A stretch of DNA of 64,000 nucleotides. It comes from Thiosocius sp942490985 (GTDB lineage: Bacteria > Pseudomonadota > Gammaproteobacteria > Chromatiales > Chromatiaceae). Position numbers and translations under genes: made by a program. Under the pieces are notes generated by a model. The model was not told the DNA's origin and searched no databases. It worked only from the letters and a program-made list of their open reading frames with translations. Location of the stretch: contig CALNYW010000002.1 of assembly GCA_942490985.1 (NCBI GenBank), positions 124,001 through 188,000 on the forward strand, written 5' to 3'. Below are positions 15,977 to 23,902 of this stretch, piece by piece (position 1 is the stretch's first letter; each line of letters starts with the position of its first letter).

Positions 15977-16972
15977 CTAGCCGTTCGGGTCTACGATGAT
16001 CCGGCCGCGAATCTTGCCGGTCGTGATCTGCTCAGCGAGTTCCGGCAGCTGTTCCAGCGTCGCGACCTGGCCGATCTCGCCCAGCGCCTTGGCCGGCAGG
16101 TCGGTGACCAGGCGCTGCCACGCGGTCTTGCGTCGCTCGATCGGGCACATCACTGAGTCGACCCCCTGCAGCCGTACGTTGCGCAGGATAAACGGCATCA
16201 CGGTAGTCGGCAGGTCGAAACCGCCGGCGAGGCCGCAGGCCGCCACGCAGCCGCTGTAGTCGATTTCGGCGAGTACGCGGGCGAGCATGGTGCTGCCGAC
16301 CGTATCGATAGCGCCGGCCCAGCGCTGGCCTTCCAGCGGCCGGGGCTTCTCGCTCATCTCGTCACGGGTCAGGATCTCGCTTGCGCCGAGTTCGCGCAGG
16401 AAGGCATCGGCGTCGGGCTTGCCGCTGACTGCCGCAACCTTGTAGCCAAGCTTGGCGAGGATCGCGACCGCAACGCTGCCGACGCCGCCGGACGCGCCGG
16501 TAACCAACACGGTACCGCGCTCGGGCGTGATGTTGGCCTCTTCGAGGGCCATCACGCACAGCATGGCGGTGAAGCCCGCGGTCCCGATCGCCATCGCCTG
16601 CCGGCTGTCCAGCCCCTTGGGCATTGGCACGAGCCATTTCGACTGGACGCGCTGGCGCTGGCTGTAGCCGCCCCAATACTTTTCGCCGACGCTCCAGCCG
16701 GTCAGCACGACCTTGTCGCCGGCCTGGTAATCATTGCTGCTCGATTCGAGCACGGTGCCGGCGAGGTCGATGCCGGGCACCAGCGGCCACTGGCGGACGA
16801 TCTTGCCCTTGCCGGTGATCGCCAGGCCGTCTTTGTAATTCAGGCTGGAGTAGTCGACGGCCAGCAATACGTCGCCGTCGGGCAGATCACTGTCGGTGAG
16901 TTGCTCGATGGTGCTGATGGTCTGCTTGTCGTCGCCTTGGGTGAGAACAAGGGCCTTGAAGGTGTCGGACAT
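15977..16972 (-). CDS. acuI: NADPH-dependent acrylyl-CoA reductase / YhdH family quinone oxidoreductase
   Basis: This 331-residue medium-chain dehydrogenase/reductase lacks the zinc site. The substrate domain has SSLNYKDGLAITGKGKI and GWSVGEKYWGGYSQ, both hallmarks of the AcuI/YhdH group, and the Rossmann motif is VTGASGGVGSVAVAILAKLG. AcuI reduces acryloyl-CoA to propionyl-CoA, detoxifying acrylate produced from DMSP or 3-hydroxypropionate. No other gene of those routes lies nearby, so the physiological substrate is uncertain. It is one of two consecutive minus-strand genes with the SulP transporter, about 140 bp apart. Confidence 0.85.
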   Translation of the reverse strand: MSDTFKALVLTQGDDKQTISTIEQLTDSDLPDGDVLLAVDYSSLNYKDGLAITGKGKIVRQWPLVPGIDLAGTVLESSSNDYQAGDKVVLTGWSVGEKYWGGYSQRQRVQSKWLVPMPKGLDSRQAMAIGTAGFTAMLCVMALEEANITPERGTVLVTGASGGVGSVAVAILAKLGYKVAAVSGKPDADAFLRELGASEILTRDEMSEKPRPLEGQRWAGAIDTVGSTMLARVLAEIDYSGCVAACGLAGGFDLPTTVMPFILRNVRLQGVDSVMCPIERRKTAWQRLVTDLPAKALGEIGQVATLEQLPELAEQITTGKIRGRIIVDPNG

Positions 16973-17113
16973 GGCGGCTCCGGTGTCTGGGGTTGGCGAG
17001 CCATGGTGTCACAAAACACCACCGTTGCAGGGCCGGCTGCTATCGATTGTTTCAATACAGGCCGGCGGGTTGAATCCAGGAGCGTCGCGATTGTCCGACG
17101 CCGGCGCAGCAGG

Positions 17114-18670
17114 TCAGGCCAGCCGGTCGTCGGCGACGCGGTAGCGCGGATCCTCGACCATGTTGACCTCGACCAGGTTACCGGCCTTGTCGAGCAGGGT
17201 ACGGCACTCGGGACTCAGGTGCTTGAGGTGGAGGTCTTTGCCCGCGCGCAGGTAGCGTTCGGCCAGGGCGTCGATGGCCTCGAGTCCGGAATGATCGGCG
17301 ACGCGTGAATCGTAGAAGTCGATCACCACCTCGTCGGGGTCATTTTTCGGGTCGAACAGCTGGTTGAACGCGTGGATCGAGCCGAAAAACAACGGGCCGT
17401 GCAGTTCATAGGTCTTGGTGCCGTTCTCGTCGACGAAGGCCTTGGCGCCCATCTGCTTGGCGTGCTCCCAGGCAAACACCAATGCCGACAGGATCACGCC
17501 GATGATCACGGCGATCGCCAGGTCGGCGATCACCGTGATGGCGGCGACCATTACCGAGATCAGTATATCGGGCAGCGGCACCTTGCCGAACATGCGGAAG
17601 CTGGCCCATTCGAAGGTGCCGAGCACGACCATGAACATCACGCCGACCAGGGCCGCGACCGGGATCATCTCGATCAGGCCGGAGGCGAACAGGATGAAAC
17701 CGAGCAGTGCCAGCGCGGCGACGATGCCGGACAGGCGCCCGCGGCCGCCCGAGTTGATGTTGATCATCGACTGGCCAATCATCGCGCAGCCGCCCATGCC
17801 GCCGAACAGGCCGTTGACCGCGTTGGCGGTGCCCTGACCGATACATTCCTTGTTGCCGCGGCCCCGCGTCTCGGTGAGTTCGTCGATCAGGTTCAGGGTC
17901 AGCAGCGATTCGATCAGGCCGACACCGGCCAGGATCAGGCTGTAAGGCAGGATGATCTCGAGCGTTTCCCAGGTCAGCGGCACCGACGGGATGCTGAAAC
18001 TCGGCAGGCCACCGGCGATACTGGCGGTCGGGTCGCCGGACATATCACGCAGCACGTCCTGCACCGTGCGGGTGTCGAGGTCAAAGCCGATCACCAGTAA
18101 GGTCACGGTCACGATGGCGACCAGCGACGCCGGTACCGCGACCGTCAGCTTGGGTAGAAACTGGATGATCAGCATCGTCAAAACGACCAGGCCAAGCATG
18201 ATCGTCAGGGCGCCGTTATCGAGCCAAGTGGTCGAGCCGTCGGCACCCGGGACCTGGAACTGCTGCAACTGGGCGAGGAAGATGACGATCGCCAGCCCGT
18301 TCACGAAACCCAGCATGACCGGGTAGGGCACCAGCCGGATGAACTTACCCAACCGCAACAGGCCCGCGCCGATCTGGAAGATGCCGGTCAGGATGATCGC
18401 GGCGAACAGGTACTCGACACCGTGCAGCGCGACCAGCGAGACCATCACCACCGCCATCGCACCGGTGGCGCCGGAGATCATCCCCGGGCGACCGCCGATC
18501 AGCGCGGTGATCAGGCCCATCATGAAGGCGCCGTACAGACCGACGATCGGTTCGACACCGGCGATGAAGGCGAACGCAACGGCCTCGGGAACCAACGCCA
18601 GCGCGACGGTCAGACCCGACAGCACATCGTTTTTCACGCATTGTTTGCCGGGACAGGTGAGCTCGAACAT
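17114..18670 (-). CDS. SulP family anion transporter (sulfate or bicarbonate)
   Basis: This 518-residue permease has about 12-14 transmembrane helices (residues about 10-400) and a cytoplasmic C-terminal STAS domain (about 420-510, with the DFYDSRVADHSGLEAID core). N-terminal motifs ALALVPEAVAFAFIAG and GLYGAFMMGLITALIGG are typical of SulP. The family includes sulfate importers and the BicA-type sodium/bicarbonate symporters; sequence by eye does not separate them. An inverted repeat about 50 bp upstream may be a regulatory site. Confidence 0.9.
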   Translation of the reverse strand: MFELTCPGKQCVKNDVLSGLTVALALVPEAVAFAFIAGVEPIVGLYGAFMMGLITALIGGRPGMISGATGAMAVVMVSLVALHGVEYLFAAIILTGIFQIGAGLLRLGKFIRLVPYPVMLGFVNGLAIVIFLAQLQQFQVPGADGSTTWLDNGALTIMLGLVVLTMLIIQFLPKLTVAVPASLVAIVTVTLLVIGFDLDTRTVQDVLRDMSGDPTASIAGGLPSFSIPSVPLTWETLEIILPYSLILAGVGLIESLLTLNLIDELTETRGRGNKECIGQGTANAVNGLFGGMGGCAMIGQSMININSGGRGRLSGIVAALALLGFILFASGLIEMIPVAALVGVMFMVVLGTFEWASFRMFGKVPLPDILISVMVAAITVIADLAIAVIIGVILSALVFAWEHAKQMGAKAFVDENGTKTYELHGPLFFGSIHAFNQLFDPKNDPDEVVIDFYDSRVADHSGLEAIDALAERYLRAGKDLHLKHLSPECRTLLDKAGNLVEVNMVEDPRYRVADDRLA

Positions 18671-18720
18671 CGGGCGGCCAGTGAGAGGGATGACAAAGGC
18701 GCGGGAGTGTACGCTAATAA

Positions 18721-18736
18721 ATTAGAAAAATCTAAT
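18721..18736 (-). promoter_or_regulatory. Inverted repeat upstream of the SulP gene
   Basis: ATTAGA-AAAA-TCTAAT is a perfect 6-bp inverted repeat with a 4-base spacer, 50 bp upstream of the SulP start codon in a short AT-rich patch. It could bind a dimeric regulator; nothing identifies which. Confidence 0.4.
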
Positions 18737-18827
18737 ATACCAGGGTGTGGGCGGGACTGATCTGTGTTCCGCGAGTGCGGTGTATCGGTGCAAATTGAGG
18801 GCCCGGCGCGCGGCCGGGCCTTACCTA

Positions 18828-20321
18828 TCAACCGCCGAGCAGCGCGGCACGCTTGCCGCCCCGTGGTCGGTTCGGCGAGGCGTTTGGCTTGCGTGGCTGA
18901 TTGCCGGCCGGACGCCGATTGCCATCGACATCGCGCGGCTCCGGCGCGACGTTTCCGTTGGCCTCGCGGCTGGCCGGCGAGGCGCTGCGATGATGCGCGT
19001 TGCCGGCGTTGTCATCCTGGTCGCGCCGTGGCCGTTTGCCGGGCGAGGCAGCGTTGGCCGGGCGACGCTGGGCATTCGCTGCCGGTTTCCGTGGGCTGCT
19101 GTTGCGCGCGTTGTTGTTACGCGGGTTGTTGTTACGCGGTTGCTGGTTGCGACCGTTCTGGATCGGTTCGGCAGCGATGCGGGGATCGGGCTCGTAACCG
19201 GGCAGGACCTCGCTGCGGATCTTGCGGTTGAGCAGTTTTTCGATATCGCGCAACAGCTTGTGCTCGTCGACGCAGACCAGTGACATGGCCTCGCCTTCGC
19301 GCCCGGCCCGCCCGGTCCTGCCGATCCGGTGGATATAGTCCTCCGGCACGTTGGGCAGTTCGAAGTTCACCACGTGTGGCAGCTGATCGATGTCGAGACC
19401 GCGCGCGGCGATATCGGTGGCGACCAGCACGCGGACTGTGCCTTCTTTAAAGCCGGCCAGTGCGCGGGTGCGGGCGCCCTGCGTCTTGTTGCCATGAATT
19501 GCGGCGGCGGAAAGGCCATCGCTGTCGAGCTGCTTGGCCAGGCGGTTGGCACCGTGCTTGGTGCGGGTAAACACCAGCACCTGGCGCCAGTTGTTGGCAC
19601 CGATCAGGTGCGAAAGCAGTTCGCGTTTGCGGCCCTTGTCGACCGGGTGGACGACCTGCGCGACGGTCTCCGCGGCGGTGTTCTTCGGTGCCACGTCGAT
19701 AGAGACGGGGCTGTCCAGCAGTCGATCGGCCAGCGCGCGGATCTCGCTCGAGAAGGTCGCCGAAAAGAGCAGGTTCTGGCGTGTCTTCGGCAACAATGCC
19801 AGGACTTTGCGGATGTCGTTGATAAAGCCCATGTCGAGCATCCGGTCCGCCTCGTCGAGCACCAGGATCTCGATCCGCGACAGGTCGAGCGTGCGCTGCT
19901 GGACGTGGTCGAGCAGCCGGCCCGGGGTCGCGATCAGGATATCGACACCGCGCTTGAGCTGGGCGATCTGCGGGTTGATCTTTACCCCGCCGAAGATCAC
20001 CGCAGAGCGCAACGGCAGGTGCGCGCCGTAGGTGGCGACGCTCTCTGCTACCTGGGCGGCGAGTTCGCGGGTTGGCACCAGCACCAGGGCGCGGGGTTGG
20101 TGGGCCTTCTGCGCCTGGCTTTCAGGGGCCATCAGACGTTGCAACAGTGGCAAGGTGAAACCGGCGGTCTTGCCGGTACCGGTTTGCGCGGCGGCGAGCA
20201 CGTCGCGCCCGTCGAGCACGACCGGGATCGCCTTGGCCTGAATCGGGGTGGGTTCTGTATAGCCGCGCGTGCTGAGCGCGCGCAGCAATTCGGCCGAAAG
20301 GCCGAGGTTTTCAAATGACAT
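18828..20321 (-). CDS. rhlE: DEAD-box ATP-dependent RNA helicase RhlE
   Basis: This 497-residue helicase remodels RNA in ribosome assembly or decay. The core carries the Q motif region, Walker A AQTGTGKTAGF, motif II VLDEADRMLDMGF, motif III SATFS, and motif VI HRIGRTGRAGREG. A basic, low-complexity tail (about 390-497) rich in Arg, Asn and Pro follows, as is usual for RhlE-type enzymes. The tail includes two exact tandem 15-bp units (19110-19124 and 19125-19139) encoding PRNNN. The start is MSFENLGLSAELL at 20321; an in-frame ATG nine codons earlier gives no family-like sequence. Confidence 0.93.
   Translation of the reverse strand: MSFENLGLSAELLRALSTRGYTEPTPIQAKAIPVVLDGRDVLAAAQTGTGKTAGFTLPLLQRLMAPESQAQKAHQPRALVLVPTRELAAQVAESVATYGAHLPLRSAVIFGGVKINPQIAQLKRGVDILIATPGRLLDHVQQRTLDLSRIEILVLDEADRMLDMGFINDIRKVLALLPKTRQNLLFSATFSSEIRALADRLLDSPVSIDVAPKNTAAETVAQVVHPVDKGRKRELLSHLIGANNWRQVLVFTRTKHGANRLAKQLDSDGLSAAAIHGNKTQGARTRALAGFKEGTVRVLVATDIAARGLDIDQLPHVVNFELPNVPEDYIHRIGRTGRAGREGEAMSLVCVDEHKLLRDIEKLLNRKIRSEVLPGYEPDPRIAAEPIQNGRNQQPRNNNPRNNNARNSSPRKPAANAQRRPANAASPGKRPRRDQDDNAGNAHHRSASPASREANGNVAPEPRDVDGNRRPAGNQPRKPNASPNRPRGGKRAALLGG
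19110..19139 (-). repeat. Two tandem 15-bp units inside the rhlE tail
   Basis: GTTGTTGTTACGCGG occurs twice back to back. In the gene it encodes PRNNN twice within the disordered basic tail, so copy number can vary without a frameshift. Confidence 0.7.
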
Positions 20322-20504
20322 TAAGGGTTTTTCCTGCAACATCCACACTGGCCTTGGCCAGACGCGGTCGAGGGATGTCGAAGCGATGCGCCGGATGTGG
20401 CGCCGAGTTAGGCGCAGACCGATGTGCGCCGAGAGCAGGCAGTGTACGCATTTAAGTGCCTACCGTCGCGTACTTTTTTGCTCCCGGTGGGTCGGGTGGG
20501 CAGG

Positions 20505-22154
20505 TTAAGCCGGCTTGGGCTCCAGTTCGTCGACCGCGATCAGGTTACGGAATTCTTCCTCGATGTGTTCGGCAAAGCTCTCTCCGGCGCTGGCGTAGAA
20601 GTTGAAGACCTTGTGCACGCCGGCGTCCAACAGCGCCTGCTCATGGTCGCGATAATGCGCCACCGAGGCGAGTTCCAGTTCAAAGCCCTGTTCACGCAAC
20701 AACTCGGCGACGGCCATGTTTTCTTGGTGATCGGAAAACGCCAGCAAGGCGAGTTTCACGTGACCGCTGCGCTCTGCACGGGCCCAGAAGTCCGCATCGG
20801 TGGCGTCACCATGCACGACGTTGCGCCCGGCCTGTTGATGACGTTCGACATAGTCCTCGTCGATATCGATGCCGAGCACCACGTCGCCCCATTTCGCGCG
20901 GAGATAATCATAGGCACCGGTGCCGACCCGGCCCATGCCAAACACCACGACCTGGGCCTTGCCCGGACGAATCACCTCATCGCCGGGCAGCCGGGTGCGG
21001 CGCTCGAACCGGTGCAGCGGATGGCGCCAGCGTTGGTAGAGGGTTTTTGAGATCGCGTTCAGCGGGGCGGCGATCAGGAAGCTGATCGCCAGGGCGATCG
21101 CGAGCACGGACAGCCAGTAGCTGCCGAGCATCCCGGTGCTGACGCCGATAGCGCCGACGATCAAGCCGAATTCGCTGTAATTGGCCAGACTGAGGGAGGC
21201 CAGGGTGGCACTCCGCGCGCGCATCCGCAGGCCGGTCATCAACAGGAAATACAGTAAGGTCTTGACTGGCAGGATCAGCGCCACCAACAGCAGCGCGGTA
21301 CCGAAGGCCTCCCAGCTCAATTCGCCCGACAGGCCGATCGAGAGGAAAAAGCCGATCAGGAACAGGTCCTTGAAACTCAGCAGCACCTTGGCCAACTCAT
21401 TGGTCTTGTGATGACCCGCCAGCAACACGCCGAGTGCCAGGGCGCCGAGGTCGGCCTTGATGCCGAACACCTCGAACAGTGCCGCGCCGGCCAGCGGCAG
21501 CAGCCAACCCATCAAAACGAGTAATTCACCGTGGCCGACTTTCTCGAGCAATTTGAATAGCAGGGGTCGGAGCGGGATCAGGCCGACCAGCAGGAAGGCC
21601 CAGGGGCTGGGCAGTTTGCCGGCCGACACGGCGATGAAGACCACCGCGACGATATCCTGAACGATCAGCAGCCCGATCGCGATACGGCCGTGTACCGAGC
21701 CCATCTCGCCGCGGGCCTCGAGCACCTTGACCGCGAATACGGTGCTGGAAAAGCTCAGCGCAAAACCGATCAGCAATGCGGTAGTCGGGTCGATGCCGGC
21801 AAACTTGCCGATCCCCAGGGTGGCCAGCAGTAGCACCAGCAGCGCAACGATCACGACGATCAGCATCATATGGACCGTGGTGGTCAACCAGACCACCGGC
21901 GCTGCCAGATCTTTAAGATGCAGCTTCAAGCCGATCGTAAACAGCAGCAGCGTCACACCGAGGTCGGCGATAGCCTGCAGCGCCGGGGTGTTCTGCATGC
22001 CGAAGGCGCCGAGCGCGAAGCCGGCGGCGAGAAAGCCGATCAACGGTGGCAGATGGGCAAAGCGGGCGACCATGCCGAGCACGAAGGCCACTCCCAGCGG
22101 CACTATGCTCATGATATCCACGGCGGCGAGATCAAGGGGTGGGAGCTCTTGCAT
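20505..22154 (-). CDS. Kef-type monovalent cation:proton antiporter (CPA2) with RCK domain
   Basis: This 549-residue protein has about 12 transmembrane helices of the Na/H exchanger fold (about 12-385), followed by a cytoplasmic RCK/TrkA-N Rossmann domain (about 400-540, with FGMGRVGTGAYDYL and GIDIDEDYVERHQQAG). Proteins of this build exchange K+ or Na+ for protons and are gated by nucleotide or thiol ligands through the RCK domain. The closest named relatives are KefB/KefC and YbaL; exact substrate and gating are not evident. No KefF/KefG ancillary gene is adjacent. Confidence 0.9.
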   Translation of the reverse strand: MQELPPLDLAAVDIMSIVPLGVAFVLGMVARFAHLPPLIGFLAAGFALGAFGMQNTPALQAIADLGVTLLLFTIGLKLHLKDLAAPVVWLTTTVHMMLIVVIVALLVLLLATLGIGKFAGIDPTTALLIGFALSFSSTVFAVKVLEARGEMGSVHGRIAIGLLIVQDIVAVVFIAVSAGKLPSPWAFLLVGLIPLRPLLFKLLEKVGHGELLVLMGWLLPLAGAALFEVFGIKADLGALALGVLLAGHHKTNELAKVLLSFKDLFLIGFFLSIGLSGELSWEAFGTALLLVALILPVKTLLYFLLMTGLRMRARSATLASLSLANYSEFGLIVGAIGVSTGMLGSYWLSVLAIALAISFLIAAPLNAISKTLYQRWRHPLHRFERRTRLPGDEVIRPGKAQVVVFGMGRVGTGAYDYLRAKWGDVVLGIDIDEDYVERHQQAGRNVVHGDATDADFWARAERSGHVKLALLAFSDHQENMAVAELLREQGFELELASVAHYRDHEQALLDAGVHKVFNFYASAGESFAEHIEEEFRNLIAVDELEPKPA

Positions 22155-22499
22155 GGGGGGAGACTTTGCGGGTTATCGAGTAAACGTCAGCATCATCGCA
22201 CACCCGGAGCCGTGGGCAGAACCGGCAGATAACGACGACCGATTGGCGTGCTCAGGGGGCCTGTTGACGAGGCGGAAAGGTTGTCAAAGCGGTTCGACGG
22301 CCTGCGGCGTGCAGGGGCGGGCGGGCACGAAGCCCGCAAGGGAATGGCAGCTCTCGTCGCCGAGTAATCGTTTTACTACCGGGCCCTGCGCCTTCGGCCA
22401 CGGTCTCCTGTCGTGATCGAAAATGGCGACACATTGTTGTGCCGCAAGGGCCCCTCGATTTTTCGAGGTGCCCTTTGGACGGCAATGCCTTGGCGGGCA
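22155..22499. other. Gene-free stretch before the small secreted Cys protein
   Basis: About 345 bp with no convincing gene. It holds the upstream region of the antiporter gene and a long hairpin at 22446-22475. Several GC-rich inverted words (such as GGGCGGGCGGGC) are present, but I see no recognisable element. Confidence 0.5.
22446..22475. terminator. Long hairpin downstream of the DUF3299 operon, possible terminator
   Basis: AAGGGC and CCTCGA pair with TCGAGG and GCCCTT around a TTTT loop (one mismatch), giving a 12-bp stem. It lies 25 bp past the end of the small secreted protein gene on the minus strand. There is no T tract, so it may act with rho or protect the transcript end. Confidence 0.45.
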
Positions 22500-22763
22500 T
22501 TATCCAAACGGGGAATCACCGGGCCGGGGCATGGGCGACGATGGAACCCAGCGCGGGGTGAAATCTGCTGCGCAGTGGCAGCGGGCGGCATCACCGAAAC
22601 GGATCGCGCGCTCACGCTCGCAGATCTCCGGGGTGTCGTAAGGTCCAATGATGCCGATCGGCCTCTCCGGCGTTGAACCCGGCGGATGAATATGACAGCT
22701 GACGCCCGCGTTCGCGCCGCCAGCCAGCATTAGGCTGACCGCGACCATGCCTGCTTTATTCAT
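22500..22763 (-). CDS. Small secreted Cys-containing protein
   Basis: This 87-residue product starts with a clear signal peptide (MNKAGMVAVSLMLAGGANAG). The mature part has four Cys, in SCHIHP, EICERER and CHCAADF, and ends in a Pro-rich tail. I do not recognise a family. Its ATG overlaps the stop of the upstream DUF3299 gene in the sequence ATGAATAA, so translation is coupled. The CHIHP and CHC pattern could bind metal, which would agree with a neighbour class sometimes found beside metal transporters; this is inference. Confidence 0.65.
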   Translation of the reverse strand: MNKAGMVAVSLMLAGGANAGVSCHIHPPGSTPERPIGIIGPYDTPEICERERAIRFGDAARCHCAADFTPRWVPSSPMPRPGDSPFG

Positions 22764-23385
22764 ACGGCTCGATGTTGCTGGCGTAGAGGGTATAGCCCGC
22801 TTCCGCGATGTCGTTCTCGACACGATTCACACTCATCGTGCCGGTCACCCAGATCACGTCAAACAGCTCGGGCTTCGCGCCTTCTCCGGCCTGCGTCACG
22901 ACATACACCGTCTGGTTCGCAGGTGGCGGCGGGACATGGATGCAGGCCCCGTAATAAGGCACCAGCAGAAAGCCGGTGGTCTCGTTCTCATCGGCCTCGA
23001 CGGGGACCAAAAATCCTGGCAATTTGACCTGTTTGCCATCGAGGTCTTCGCGCACCGGTGCCTGGTCCCAGAGATCCCGTAGCTTGTCCATTAGCTCCGC
23101 GGCGCGGGGATCGTCATCCGTTATTGCATCGAGGTCATAGTCGGCCATGAGCTTGTCTGGCCGGTAGTCGTCAGGGATCAGGGCATCCCAGTCGATCTCT
23201 CGCGAATCACCGGTGGTCGGCGCCGTGTTCAGGTCGATGTCGGCGTTTGCATCCGCTATCTCGACGTTGCTCGACAGCTGACTGGGCGGGTTGGATTCGC
23301 TTTCATCGGCGCTCGGTGGCTCGGGGCTCTCACTGCATGCGGCGATGCTGAGCAGCAGCGGGATCAGGACAAGGCGGACTGACAT
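22756..23385 (-). CDS. DUF3299 domain lipoprotein
   Basis: This 209-residue protein has a lipoprotein signal with lipobox LSIAAC (Cys about 17) and an acidic, low-complexity linker (to about 60). A DUF3299-type domain follows (about 95-205), with LPGFLVPVE, the motif FLLVPYYGACIHVPPPPANQ and VWVTGTMSV-like ending. The family has no established biochemical role but is often found near metal-related periplasmic systems. The conserved Cys in YGACIH could bind a ligand. It is the first gene of a two-gene unit with the overlapping small Cys protein, and it diverges from feoA. Confidence 0.82.
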   Translation of the reverse strand: MSVRLVLIPLLLSIAACSESPEPPSADESESNPPSQLSSNVEIADANADIDLNTAPTTGDSREIDWDALIPDDYRPDKLMADYDLDAITDDDPRAAELMDKLRDLWDQAPVREDLDGKQVKLPGFLVPVEADENETTGFLLVPYYGACIHVPPPPANQTVYVVTQAGEGAKPELFDVIWVTGTMSVNRVENDIAEAGYTLYASNIEPYE

Positions 23386-23603
23386 GTTATGGCTTCTCGG
23401 TTGCGGTGTTGTGATGCTATCGACCAGCGGTTGGCCGTGCAGTTCTCGGGTAACGTGGCCACGGACTGTAACGTAGCCAAGCCCCGGGTTGCATTGCCCG
23501 ATACTGACCGACCCCGGCAGCGCATTGCAGGACTTTCGTCGTCGCGCCTAATTGGTCGAATTTTAGGGTTTACTTATTAAGGCTGTGGGTTTACGATTCT
23601 CTC

Positions 23604-23622
23604 GGTATTGCGACTCATTATC
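23604..23622 (+). promoter_or_regulatory. Fur-box-like sequence upstream of feoA
   Basis: GGTATTGCGACTCATTATC matches the 19-bp Fur consensus GATAATGATAATCATTATC at 14 positions, including an unbroken right arm. It lies 41 bp before the feoA start. Iron repression of feo through Fur is well established in gammaproteobacteria. Confidence 0.5.
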
Positions 23623-23662
23623 AATTAGAGCGCAAGGAGCCCTCTCCAATGGCGACTTCCCA

Positions 23663-23902
23663 ATGACCCAGCCCCGCGTCATGCCGCTTACCGATCCGGC
23701 GGTGGGTCAGCGCTTGCGTCTGGTCGGCATTGATGGCGGCGAGAATCTGCGTCGGCGTTTGCTGTCGCTGGGTTTGCGCGTCGGCGGCGAAGTCGAGGTC
23801 GTGCACCGCCGCGGTGGTGGCGTTGTGCTCGCGCGCGACGGTAATCGCGTTGCCCTTGGTCACGGTGTTGCGCGGAAAGTGTTGGCCGAGGTGATCGAGT
23901 GA
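23663..23902 (+). CDS. feoA: Ferrous iron transport protein A (FeoA)
   Basis: This 79-residue cytoplasmic SH3-fold protein is needed for FeoB function, probably as a regulator or partner. The sequence has the family pattern: GQRLRLVGIDGG, LRRRLLSLGLRVGGEVEV and GNRVALGHGVARKVL. The start at 23663 gives the usual length; an upstream in-frame ATG would add 26 unrelated residues. Its stop overlaps the feoB start (GTGA), so the genes are translationally coupled. It is the first gene of feoABC. Confidence 0.93.
   Translation: MTQPRVMPLTDPAVGQRLRLVGIDGGENLRRRLLSLGLRVGGEVEVVHRRGGGVVLARDGNRVALGHGVARKVLAEVIE

Noticed and set aside
19329..20318. A 329-codon plus-strand frame opposite rhlE
   Set aside because: All helicase motifs lie on the minus strand and the plus-strand product has none.
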